Positions 1 to 12,300 of a DNA stretch of 64,000 bases are shown here, piece after piece. The notes beneath the pieces are model-generated. The model was not told the origin of the DNA. It saw nothing but the letters and a program-made list of their open reading frames with translations, and did no database searches. The stretch covers positions 40,597,180-40,661,179 of the forward strand of contig OX246741.1 of assembly GCA_945910005.1 (NCBI GenBank), written 5' to 3'. Made by a program: the position numbers and the translations under genes. Source of the stretch: Isoperla grammatica. Taxonomy: Eukaryota > Arthropoda > Insecta > Plecoptera > Perlodidae. Every line of letters begins with the position of its first letter. The stretch's first letter is position 1.

Positions 1-3000
1 CCTGTACCCTCCGTGCGCGGCCCACCAAGTGATACTGGCCATGCTCTAGAGCTGGGTCAACGTTACTTCTCGCACTTGGCTTCACTCCTGTCCCCTCCGT
101 GCGCGGCCGACCAAGTGATACTGGCCATGCTCTAGAGCTGGGTCAACGTTACTTCTCGCACTTGGCTTCACTCCTGTCCCCTCCGTGCGCGGCCGACCAA
201 GTGATACTGGCCATGCTCTAGAGCTGGGTCAACGTTACTTCTCGCACTTGGCTTCACTCCTGTCCCCTCCGTGCGCGGCCGACCAAGTGATACTGGCCAT
301 GCTCTAGAGCTGGGTCAACGTTACTTCTCGCACTTGGCTTCACTCCTGTCCCCTCCGTGCGCGGCCCACCAAGTGATACTGGCCATGCTCTAGAGCTGGG
401 TCAACGTTACTTCTCGCACTTGGCTTCACTCCTGTCCCCTCCGTGCGCGGCCAACCAAGTGATACTGGCCATGCTCTAGAGCTGGGTCAACGTTACTTCT
501 CGCACTTGGCTTCACTCCTGTCCCCTCCTAGCGCGGCCCACCAAGTGATACTGGCCATGCTCTAGAGCTGGGTCAACGTTACTTCTCGCACTTGGCTTCA
601 CTCCTGTCCCCTCCGTGCGCGGCCCACCAAGTGATACTGGCCATGCTCTAGAGCTGGGTCAACGTTACTTCTCGCACTTGGCTTCACTCCTGTCCCCTCC
701 GTGCGCGGCCGACCAAGTGATACTGGCCATGCTCTAGAGCTGGGTCAACGTTACTTCTCGCACTTGGCTTCACTCCTGTCCCCTCCGTGCGCGGCCGGCC
801 AAGTGATACTGGCCATGCTCTAGAGCTGGGTCAACGCTACTTCTCGCACTTGGCTTCACTCCTGTCCCCTCCGTGCGCGGCCCACCAAGTGATACTGGCC
901 ATGCTCTAGAGCTGGGTCAACGCTACTTCTCGCACTTGGCTTCACTCCTGTCCCCTCCGTGCGCGGCCCACCAAGTGATACTGGCCATGCTCTAGAGCTG
1001 GGTCAACGTTACTTCTCGCACTTGGCTTCACTCCTGTCCCCTCCGTGCGCGGCCGACCAAGTGATACTGGCCATGCTCTAGAGCTGGGTCAACGTTACTT
1101 CTCGCACTTGGCTTCACTCCTGTCCCCTCCGTGCGCGGCCGACCAATTGATACTGGCCATGCTCTAGAGCTGGGTCAACGTTACTTCTCGCACTTGGCTT
1201 CACTCCTGTCCCCTCCGTGCGCGGCCGGCCAAGTGATACTGGCCATGCTCTAGAGCTGGGTCAACGTTACTTCTCGCACTTGGCTTCACTCCTGTCCCCT
1301 CCGTGCGCGGCCGACCAAGTGATACTGGCCATGCGGTCGGAGCTGGGTCAACGTTACTTCTCGCACTTGGCTTCACTCCTGTCCCCTCCGTGCGCGGCCC
1401 ACCAAGTGATACTGGCCATGCTCTAGAGCTGGGTCAACGTTACTTCTCGCACTTGGCTTCACTCCTGTCCCCTCCGTGCGCGGCCGACCAAGTGATACTG
1501 GCCATGCTCTAGAGCTGGGTCAACGTTACTTCTCGCACTTGGCTTCACTCCTGTCCCCTCCGTGCGCGGCCGACCAAGTGATACTGGCCATGCTCTAGAG
1601 CTGGGTCAACGTTACTTCTCGCACTTGGCTTCACTCCTGTCCCCTCCGTGCGCGGCCGACCAAGTGATACTGGCCATGCTCTAGAGCTGGGTCAACGTTA
1701 CTTCTCGCACTTGGCTTCACTCCTGTCCCCTCCGTGCGCGGCCGACCAAGTGATACTGGCCATGCTCTAGAGCTGGGTCAACGTTACTTCTCGCACTTGG
1801 CTTCACTCCTGTCCCCTCCGTGCGCGGCCGACCAAGTGATACTGGCCATGCTCTAGAGCTGGGTCAACGTTACTTCTCGCACTTGGCTTCACTCCTGTCC
1901 CCTCCGTGCGCGGCCGACCAAGTGATACTGGCCATGCTCTAGAGCTGGGTCAACGTTACTTCTCGCACTTGGCTTCACTCCTGTCCCCTCCGTGCGCGGC
2001 CGACCAATTGATACTGGCCATGCTCTAGAGCTGGGTCAACGTTACTTCTCGCACTTGGCTTCACTCCTGTCCCCTCCGTGCGCGGCCGGCCTAGTGATAC
2101 TGGCCATGCTCTAGAGCTGGGTCAACGTTACTTCTCGCACTTGGCTTCACTCCTGTCCCCTCCGTGCGCGGCCGACCAAGTGATACTGGCCATGCTCTAG
2201 AGCTGGGTCAACGTTACTTCTCGCACTTGGCTTCACTCCTGTCCCCTCCGTGCGCGGCCGACCAAGTGATACTGGCCATGCTCTAGAGCTGGGTCAACGT
2301 TACTTCTCGCACTTGGCTTCACTCCTGTCCCCTCCGTGCGCGGCCGACCAAGTGATACTGGCCATGCGGTCGGAGCTGGGTCAACGTTACTTCTCGCACT
2401 TGGCTTCACTCCTGTCCCCTCCGTGCGCGGCCCACCAAGTGATACTGGCCATGCTCTAGAGCTGGGTCAACGTTACTTCTCGCACTTGGCTTCACTCCTG
2501 TCCCCTCCGTGCGCGGCCGACCAAGTGATACTGGCCATGCTCTAGAGCTGGGTCAACGTTACTTCTCTTACTTGGCTTCACTCCTGTCCCCTCCGTGCGC
2601 GGCCCACCAAGTGATACTGGCCATGCTCTAGAGCTGGGTCAACGTTACTTCTCGCACTTGGCTTCACTCCTGTCCCCTCCGTGCGCGGCCCACCAAGTGA
2701 TACTGGCCATGCTCTAGAGCTGGGTCAACGTTACTTCTCGCACTTGGCTTCACTCCTGTCCCCTCCGTGCGCGGCCGACCAAGTGATACTGGCCATGCTC
2801 TAGAGCTGGGTCAACGTTACTTCTCGCACTTGGCTTCACTCCTGTCCCCTCCGTGCGCGGCCCACCAAGTGATACTGGCCATGCTCTAGAGCTGGGTCAA
2901 CGTTACTTCTCGCACTTGGCTTCACTCCTGTCCCCTCCGTGCGCGGCCGACCAAGTGATACTGGCCATGCTCTAGAGCTGGGTCAACGTTACTTCTCGCA

Positions 3001-5074
3001 CTTGGCTTCACTCCTGTCCCCTCCGTGCGCGGCCCACCAAGTGATACTGGCCATGCTCTAGAGCTGGGTCAACGTTACTTCTCGCACTTGGCTTCACTCC
3101 TGTCCCCTCCGTGCGCGGCCGACCAAGTGATACTGGCCATGCTCTAGAGCTGGGTCAACGTTACTTCTCGCACTTGGCTTCACTCCTGTCCCCTCCGTGC
3201 GCGGCCGACCAAGTGATACTGGCCATGCTCTAGAGCTGGGTCAACGTTACTTCTCGCACTTGGCTTCACTCCTGTCCCCTCCGTGCGCGGCCGACCAAGT
3301 GATACTGGCCATGCTCTAGAGCTGGGTCAACGTTACTTCTCGCACTTGGCTTCACTCCTGTCCCCTCCGTGCGCGGCCGACCAAGTGATACTGGCCATGC
3401 TCTAGAGCTGGGTCAACGTTACTTCTCGCACTTGGCTTCACTCCTGTCCCCTCCGTGCGCGGCCGACCAAGTGATACTGGCCATGCTCTAGAGCTGGGTC
3501 AACGTTACTTCTCGCACTTGGCTTCACTCCTGTCCCCTCCGTGCGCGGCCGACCAAGTGATACTGGCCATGCTCTAGAGCTGGGTCAACGTTACTTCTCG
3601 CACTTGGCTTCACTCCTGTCCCCTCCGTGCGCGGCCGACCAAGTGATACTGGCCATGCTCTAGAGCTGGGTCAACGTTACTTCTCGCACTTGGCTTCACT
3701 CCTGTCCCCTCCGTGCGCGGCCGACCAAGTGATACTGGCCATGCTCTAGAGCTGGGTCAACGTTACTTCTCGCACTTGGCTTCACTCCTGTCCCCTCCGT
3801 GCGCGGCCGACCAAGTGATACTGGCCATGCTCTAGAGCTGGGTCAACGCTACTTCTCGCACTTGGCTTCACTCCTGTACCCTCCGTGCGCGGCCCACCAA
3901 GTGATACTGGCCATGCTCTAGAGCTGGGTCAACGTTACTTCTCGCACTTGGCTTCACTCCTGTCCCCTCCGTGCGCGGCCGACCAAGTGATACTGGCCAT
4001 GCTCTAGAGCTGGGTCAACGTTACTTCTCGCACTTGGCTTCACTCCTGTCCCCTCCGTGCGCGGCCGACCAAGTGATACTGGCCATGCGGTCAGAGCTGG
4101 GTCAACGTTACTTCTCGCACTTGGCTTCACTCCTGTCCCCTCCGTGCGCGGCCGACCAAGTTATACTGGCCATGCTCTAGAGCTGGGTCAACGTTACTTC
4201 TCGCACTTGGCTTCACTCCTGTCCCCTCCGTGCGCGGCCGACCAAGTGATACTGGCCATGCTCTAGAGCTGGGTCAACGTTACTTCTCTTACTTGGCTTC
4301 ACTCCTGTCCCCTCCGTGCGCGGCCGACCAAGTGATACTGGCCATGCTCTAGAGCTGGGTCAACGTTACTTCTCTTACTTGGCTTCACTCCTGTCCCCTC
4401 CGTGCGCGGCCCACCAAGTGATACTGGCCATGCTGGGTCAACGTTACTTCTCGCACTTGGCTTCACTCCTGTCCCCTCCGTGCGCGGCCGACCAAGTGAT
4501 ACTGGCCATGCTCTAGAGCTGGGTCAACGTTACTTCTCGCACTTGGCTTCACTCCTGTCCCCTCCGTGCGCGGCCCACCAAGTGATACTGGCCATGCTCT
4601 AGAGCTGGGTCAACGTTACTTCTCGCACTTGGCTTCACTCCTGTCCCCTCCGTGCGCGGCCGACCAAGTGATACTGGCCATGCTCTAGAGCTGGGTCAAC
4701 GTTACTTCTCGCACTTGGCTTCACTCCTGTCCCCTCCGTGCGCGGCCCACCAAGTGATACTGGCCATGCTCTAGAGCTGGGTCAACGTTACTTCTCGCAC
4801 TTGGCTTCACTCCTGTCCCCTCCGTGCGCGGCCCACCAAGTGATACTGGCCATGCTCTAGAGCTGGGTCAACGTTACTTCTCGCACTTGGCTTCACTCCT
4901 GTCCCCTCCGTGCGCGGCCGACCAAGTGATACTGGCCATGCTCTAGAGCTGGGTCAACGTTACTTCTCGCACTTGGCTTCACTCCTGTCCCCTCCGTGCG
5001 CGGCCGACCAAGTGATACTGGCCATGCTCTAGAGCTGGGTCAACGTTACTTCTCGCACTTGGCTTCACTCCTGT
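1..5074. repeat. Tandem array 1, 86-bp unit, about 59 copies
   Basis: A head-to-tail array of an 86-bp unit fills the left edge, and its left boundary lies outside the window. Each unit contains the landmarks GCTCTAGAGCTGGGTCAACG, then CTTCTCGCACTTGGCTTCAC, then TCCGTGCGCGG, then CCAAGTGATACTGGCCAT. The XbaI-like CTCTAGAG palindrome supplies a stop codon that breaks the reading frame in most units. Common variation is GGCC followed by GACC, CACC or GGCC. Rare variants are AATTGA for AAGTGA, CTTACTTGG for CGCACTTGG, and an 87-bp unit with CGGTCGG or CGGTCAG in place of CTCTAG. The last unit stops in CTTCACTCCTGT at 5074, where unique DNA begins. Each unit carries a 7-bp inverted repeat, CACTTGG and CCAAGTG. 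No protein or RNA gene is apparent. It looks like a minisatellite or satellite kept uniform by unequal exchange. Confidence 0.97.
4423..4445. repeat. Shortened unit in array 1 (8-bp deletion)
   Basis: Here the junction reads CCATGCTGGGTCAACG instead of CCATGCTCTAGAGCTGGGTC. Eight bases between two GCT triplets are missing, so this unit is 78 bp long. The GCT microhomology on both sides suggests slippage or a short deletion. It is a good single-copy landmark inside the array. Confidence 0.85.
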
Positions 5075-6325
5075 TACTGTTGTTTACCTGGGCAATGATG
5101 GGACAGGATGTACAACAATTCACACACCCTTCTAGCCCACAGGTTGAATATTAATTATTTTAACATATAATAAATACATTCATATAAGTTGGGAAGATCC
5201 CACGTTATTAAATTTTTTTTTTCAGAAAATAAGCTACTATTCCTTAGTGCCAAAAAACATGTGGCAGGTTGCATGATTGTATGAAATTAAGCCAAGAACA
5301 TAAGTCTTAACTTATTATTTAAAAAGGTTTGTTTGTGAAGTATGTTTTAATCGACGTATGTAACGTATATTATATGAATGGACTGTGTGCAATAGAATAA
5401 AATATTTAATCCTACGTGTAACCATGCATGCCATTGTGGTATTGACAGTAATAATTTTATCAAAGTATTGTTTAATTTTTATTATGTAGGAGACGAATGC
5501 AGCTTGAGATTTAATAATGGTCCAAAGTTTCGTTGACGTCTTTATTTCGGTAATTATTTGGAAATAAAACGGATAGACAATATACATTGTATAATTAAAT
5601 CAATACACATAAGTTTTTTGTTGTTGACATACATGGCTGAATGTAAGGGCAAATGACTTGGATTGCGAAAGTTGTCTTTACAAGGCTTTCCTCTACCATA
5701 AGCGAATTGTATTAATTGGGTTACATCATGAATGAAACCAAGGAGCCCTACAATGTTAAATAAGTATCCACAGAATATGATATATATATCACATATCAAA
5801 ATACTTATTCACATATACGGTAACATTATATCATATAGCAAGCATCCCACAATAAAAGAAACAAGACCACATAAAGAGAGAGAGGAGGGGGGGGGGGGAA
5901 GAGAGACAAATATGCCCAACAAGTAAAACGCAGATAGCTGTTTGTTACGAACAAGAAAAAAATCAAAAAATTCCAAATAAGTAGATTTCCTCTCGAATGA
6001 AATTCTCGTCAACGACGGCCGTTGCGCATTGCTGCCATCTTTGAAGCACAGCTGTCCGCTCAAGTCAATAATTTATGACATGTCGATGCAGATATGGAAG
6101 ATGGCCGGACCGAAGAGCGGATAATGTAAGGCAAAGCAAGATTCTTGTCATTGGTCGGCACATTGTATCAATGAATACCACGACACACAACAAAACAAAA
6201 CACACAACTGCAATCAAAAGAAAATAGATTTTTACTCTATAAAAATAAAATAATCAACAAACTAGAAACTGGTCTGTATTCGGTTGTCAATAATTCTTGT
6301 TTGCTGTATCGACTATTGGAACTGG
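5075..6325. other. AT-rich unique spacer between arrays 1 and 2
   Basis: This 1.25-kb stretch separates the 86-bp and 93-bp arrays. It is AT-rich, with no convincing coding region: the open frames on either strand are 64 to 90 codons, overlap each other, and show no recognisable domain. It contains a polypurine tract at 5873-5906 and a T9 run near 5213. I see no terminal repeats or target-site duplications that would mark a transposon. Confidence 0.7.
5873..5906 (+). repeat. Polypurine tract with G12 run
   Basis: Thirty-four consecutive purines: an alternating AG segment, a run of 12 G at 5887-5898, then GA repeats. Such a tract can adopt triplex or quadruplex forms and is prone to length change. 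No function can be assigned from sequence. Confidence 0.85.
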
Positions 6326-9300
6326 TTTTGTTTCTATAAGGCGCATGTCTACTGTCTCTTAGCTCTGTGATACACTGAGGAGTTATTACAGTAGTCGGTG
6401 TCTAATTGATAAGCTCTCTTTTGTTTCTATAAGGTGCATGTCTACTGTCTCTTAGCTCTGTGATACACTGAGGAGTTATTACAGTAGTCGGTGTCTAATT
6501 GATAAGCTCTCTTTTGTTTCTATAAGGTGCATGTCTACTGTCTCTTAGCTCTGTGATACACTGAGGAGTTATTACAGTAGTCGGTGTCTAATTGATAAGC
6601 TCTCTTTTGTTTCTATAAGGTGCATGTCTACTGTCTCTTAGCTCTGTGATACACTGAGGAGTTATTACAGTAGTCGGTGTCTAATTGATAAGCTCTCTTT
6701 TGTTTCTATAAGGTGCATGTCTACTGTCTCTTAGCTCTGTGATACACTGAGGAGTTATTACAGTAGCCGGTGTCTAATTGATAAGCTCTCTTTTGTTTCT
6801 ATAAGGCGCATGTCTACTGTCTCTTAGCTCTGTGATACACTGAGGAGTTATTACAGTAGTCGGTGTCTAATTGATAAGCTCTCTTTTGTTTCTATAAGGC
6901 GCATGTCTACTGTCTCTTAGCTCTCTGATACACTGAGGAGTTATTACAGTAGTCGGTGTCTAATTGATAAGCTCTCTTTTGTTTCTATAAGGCGCATGTC
7001 TACTGTCTCTTAGCTCTGTGATACACTGAGGAGTTATTACAGTAGTCGGTGTCTAATTGATAAGCTCTCTTTTGTTTCTATAAGGCGCATGTCTACTGTC
7101 TCTTAGCTCTGTGATACACTGAGGAGTTATTACAGTAGTCGGTGTCTAATTGATAAGCTCTCTTTTGTTTCTATAAGGCGCATGTCTACTGTCTTAGCTC
7201 TGTGATACACTGAGGAGTTATTACAGTAGTCGGTGTCTAATTGATAAGCTCTCTTTTGTTTCTATAAGGCGCATGTCTACTGTCTCTTAGCTCTGTGATA
7301 CACTGAGGAGTTATTACAGTAGTCGGTGTCTAATTGATAAGCTCTCTTTTGTTTCTATAAGGCGCATGTCTACTGTCTCTTAGCTCTGTGATACACTGAG
7401 GAGTTATTACAGTAGTCGGTGTCTAATTGATAAGCTCTCTTTTGTTTCTATAAGGCGCATGTCTACTGTCTCTTAGCTCTGTGATACACTGAGGAGTTAT
7501 TACAGTAGTCGGTGTCTAATTGATAAGCTCTCTTTTGTTTCTATAAGGCGCATGTCTACTGTCTCTTAGCTCTGTGATACACTGAGGAGTTATTACAGTA
7601 GTCGGTGTCTAATTGATAAGCTCTCTTTTGTTTCTATAAGGCGCATGTCTACTGTCTCTTAGCTCTGTGATACACTGGGGAGTTATTACAGTAGCCGGTG
7701 TCTAATTGATAAGCTCTCTTTTGTTTCTATAAGGCGCATGTCTACTGTCTCTTAGCTCTGTGATACACTGAGGAGTTATTACAGTAGTCGGTGTCTAATT
7801 GATAAGCTCTCTTTTGTTTCTATAAGGCGCATGTCTACTGTCTCTTAGCTCTGTGATACACTGAGGAGTTATTACAGTAGCCGGTGTCTAATTGATAAGC
7901 TCTCTTTTGTTTCTATAAGGCGCATGTCTACTGTCTCTCAGCTCTGTGATACACTGAGGAGTTATTACAGTAGTCGGTGTCTAATTGATAAGCTCTCTTT
8001 TGTTTCTATAAGGCGCATGTCTACTGTCTCTTAGCTCTGTGATACACTGAGGAGTTATTACAGTAGCCGGTGTCTAATTGATAAGCTCTCTTTTGTTTCT
8101 ATAAGGCGCATGTCTACTGTCTCTTAGCTCTGTGATACACTGAGGAGTTATTACAGTAGCCGGTGTCTAATTGATAAGCTCTCTTTTGTTTCTATAAGGC
8201 GCATGTCTACTGTCTCTTAGCTCTGTGATACACTGAGGAGTTATTACAGTAGTCGGTGTCTAATTGATAAGCTCTCTTTTGTTTCTATAAGGCGCATGTC
8301 TACTGTCTCTTAGCTCTGTGATGCACTGAGGAGTTATTACAGTAGTCGGTGTCTAATTGATAAGCTCTCTTTTGTTTCTATAAGGCGCATGTCTACTGTC
8401 TCTTAGCTCTGATACACTGAGGAGTTATTACAGTAGTCGGTGTCTAATTGATAAGCTCTCTTTTGTTTCTATAAGGCGCATGTCTACTGTCTCTTAGCTC
8501 TGATACACTGAGGAGTTATTACAGTAGCCGGTGTCTAATTGATAAGCTCTCTTTTGTTTCTATAAGGCGCATGTCTACTGTCTCTTAGCTCTGTGATACA
8601 CTGAGGAGTTATTACAGTAGCCGGTGTCTAATTGATAAGCTCTCTTTTGTTTCTATAAGGCGCATGTCTACTGTCTCTTAGCTCTGTGATACACTGAGGA
8701 GTTATTACAGTAGTCGGTGTCTAATTGATAAGCTCTCTTTTGTTTCTATAAGGCGCATGTCTACTGTCTCTTAGCTCTCTGATACACTGAGGAGTTATTA
8801 CAGTAGCCGGTGTCTTATTGATAAGCTCTCTTTTGTTTCTATAAGGCGCATGTCTACTGTCTCTTAGCTCTGATACACTGAGGAGTTATTACAGTAGTCG
8901 GTGTCTAATTGATAAGCTCTCTTTTGTTTCTATAAGGCGCATGTCTACTGTCTCTTAGCTCTGTGATACACTGAGGAGTTATTACAGTAGTCGGTGTCTA
9001 ATTGATAAGCTCTCTTTTGTTTCTATAAGGCGCATGTCTACTGTCTCTTAGCTCTCTGATACACTGAGGAGTTATTACAGTAGTCGGTGTCTAATTGATA
9101 AGCTCTCTTTTGTTTCTATAAGGCGCATGTCTACTGTCTCTTAGCTCTGTGATACACTGAGGAGTTATTACAGTAGCCGGTGTCTAATTGATAAGCTCTC
9201 TTTTGTTTCTATAAGGCGCATGTCTACTGTCTCTTAGCTCTGTGATACACTGAGGAGTTATTACAGTAGTCGGTGTCTAATTGATAAGCTCTCTTTTGTT

Positions 9301-12300
9301 TCTATAAGGTGCATGTCTACTGTCTCTTAGCTCTGTGATACACTGAGGAGTTATTACAGTAGTCGGTGTCTAATTGATAAGCTCTCTTTTGTTTCTATAA
9401 GGCGCATGTCTACTGTCTTAGCTCTGTGATACACTGAGGAGTTATTACAGTAGCCGGTGTCTAATTGATAAGCTCTCTTTTGTTTCTATAAGGCGCATGT
9501 CTACTGTCTCTTAGCTCTGTGATACACTGAGGAGTTATTACAGTAGTCGGTGTCTAATTGATAAGCTCTCTTTTGTTTCTATAAGGCGCATGTCTACTGT
9601 CTCTTAGCTCTGATACACTGAGGAGTTATTACAGTAGTCGGTGTCTAATTGATAAGCTCTCTTTTGTTTCTATAAGGCGCATGTCTACTGTCTCTTAGCT
9701 CTGTGATACACTGAGGAGTTATTACAGTAGTCGGTGTCTAATTGATAAGCTCTCTTTTGTTTCTATAAGGCGCATGTCTACTGTCTCTTAGCTCTGATAC
9801 ACTGAGGAGTTATTACAGTAGTCGGTGTCTAATTGATAAGCTCTCTTTTGTTTCTATAAGGCGCATGTCTACTGTCTCTTAGCTCTGTGATACACTGAGG
9901 AGTTATTACAGTAGTCGGTGTCTAATTGATAAGCTCTCTTTTGTTTCTATAAGGCGCATGTCTACTGTCTCTTAGCTCTGATACACTGAGGAGTTATTAC
10001 AGTAGTCGGTGTCTAATTGATAAGCTCTCTTTTGTTTCTATAAGGCGCATGTCTACTGTCTCTTAGCTCTGTGATACACTGAGGAGTTATTACAGTAGCC
10101 GGTGTCTAATTGATAAGCTCTCTTTTGTTTCTATAAGGCGCATGTCTACTGTCTTAGCTCTGTGATACACTGAGGAGTTATTACAGTAGCCGGTGTCTAA
10201 TTGATAAGCTCTCTTTTGTTTCTATAAGGCGCATGTCTACTGTCTCTTAGCTCTGTGATACACTGAGGAGTTATTACAGTAGTCGGTGTCTAATTGATAA
10301 GCTCTCTTTTGTTTCTATAAGGCGCATGTCTACTGTCTCTTAGCTCTGTGATACACTGAGGAGTTATTACAGTAGCCGGTGTCTAATTGATAAGCTCTCT
10401 TTTGTTTCTATAAGGCGCATGTCTACTGTCTTAGCTCTGTGATACACTGAGGAGTTATTACAGTAGTCGGTGTCTAATTGATAAGCTCTCTTTTGTTTCT
10501 ATAAGGCGCATGTCTACTGTCTCTTAGCTCTGTGATACACTGAGGAGTTATTACAGTAGCCGGTGTCTAATTGATAAGCTCTCTTTTGTTTCTATAAGGC
10601 GCATGTCTACTGTCTTAGCTCTGTGATACACTGAGGAGTTATTACAGTAGTCGGTGTCTAATTGATAAGCTCTCTTTTGTTTCTATAAGGCGCATGTCTA
10701 CTGTCTCTTAGCTCTGTGATACACTGAGGAGTTATTACAGTAGTCGGTGTCTAATTGATAAGCTCTCTTTTGTTTCTATAAGGCGCATGTCTACTGTCTC
10801 TTAGCTCTCTGATACACTGAGGAGTTATTACAGTAGTCGGTGTCTAATTGATAAGCTCTCTTTTGTTTCTATAAGGCGCATGTCTACTGTCTTAGCTCTG
10901 TGATACACTGAGGAGTTATTACAGTAGCCGGTGTCTAATTGATAAGCTCTCTTTTGTTTCTATAAGGCGCATGTCTACTGTCTTAGCTCTGTGATACACT
11001 GAGGAGTTATTACAGTAGCCGGTGTCTAATTGATAAGCTCTCTTTTGTTTCTATAAGGCGCATGTCTACTGTCTCTTAGCTCTGTGATACACTGAGGAGT
11101 TATTACAGTAGTCGGTGTCTAATTGATAAGCTCTCTTTTGTTTCTATAAGGCGCATGTCTACTGTCTCTTAGCTCTGTGATACACTGAGGAGTTATTACA
11201 GTAGTCGGTGTCTAATTGATAAGCTCTCTTTTGTTTCTATAAGGCGCATGTCTACTGTCTCTTAGCTCTGTGATACACTGAGGAGTTATTACAGTAGCCG
11301 GTGTCTAATTGATAAGCTCTCTTTTGTTTCTATAAGGCGCATGTCTACTGTCTCTTAGCTCTGTGATACACTGAGGAGTTATTACAGTAGTCGGTGTCTA
11401 ATTGATAAGCTCTCTTTTGTTTCTATAAGGCGCATGTCTACTGTCTCTTAGCTCTGTGATACACTGAGGAGTTATTACAGTAGCCGGTGTCTAATTGATA
11501 AGCTCTCTTTTGTTTCTATAAGGCGCATGTCTACTGTCTTAGCTCTGTGATACACTGAGGAGTTATTACAGTAGCCGGTGTCTAATTGATAAGCTCTCTT
11601 TTGTTTCTATAAGGCGCATGTCTACTGTCTCTTAGCTCTGTGATACACTGAGGAGTTATTACAGTAGTCGGTGTCTAATTGATAAGCTCTCTTTTGTTTC
11701 TATAAGGCGCATGTCTACTGTCTCTTAGCTCTCTGATACACTGAGGAGTTATTACAGTAGTCGGTGTCTAATTGATAAGCTCTCTTTTGTTTCTATAAGG
11801 CGCATGTCTACTGTCTCTTAGCTCTGTGATACACTGAGGAGTTATTACAGTAGCCGGTGTCTAATTGATAAGCTCTCTTTTGTTTCTATAAGGCGCATGT
11901 CTACTGTCTCTTAGCTCTGTGATACACTGAGGAGTTATTACAGTAGTCGGTGTCTAATTGATAAGCTCTCTTTTGTTTCTATAAGGCGCATGTCTACTGT
12001 CTCTAAGCTCTGTGATACACTGAGGAGTTATTACAGTAGTCGGTGTCTAATTGATAAGCTCTCTTTTGTTTCTATAAGGTGCATGTCTACTGTCTCTTAG
12101 CTCTGTGATACACTGAGGAGTTATTACAGTAGTCGGTGTCTAATTGATAAGCTCTCTTTTGTTTCTATAAGGCGCATGTCTACTGTCTCTTAGCTCTGTG
12201 ATACACTGAGGAGTTATTACAGTAGTCGGTGTCTAATTGATAAGCTCTCTTTTGTTTCTATAAGGCGCATGTCTACTGTCTCTTAGCTCTGTGATACACT

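Noticed and set aside
1217..4602. Open frames of 66-69 codons in array 1
   Set aside because: They begin at GTG and exist only because a few variant units lose the CTCTAG stop; they are repeats of the satellite in shifting frames, since 86 is not a multiple of three.
5315..6063. Overlapping frames of 64-90 codons in the 5-6 kb spacer
   Set aside because: They overlap on opposite strands, include the G12 run, and are low-complexity AT-rich translations.
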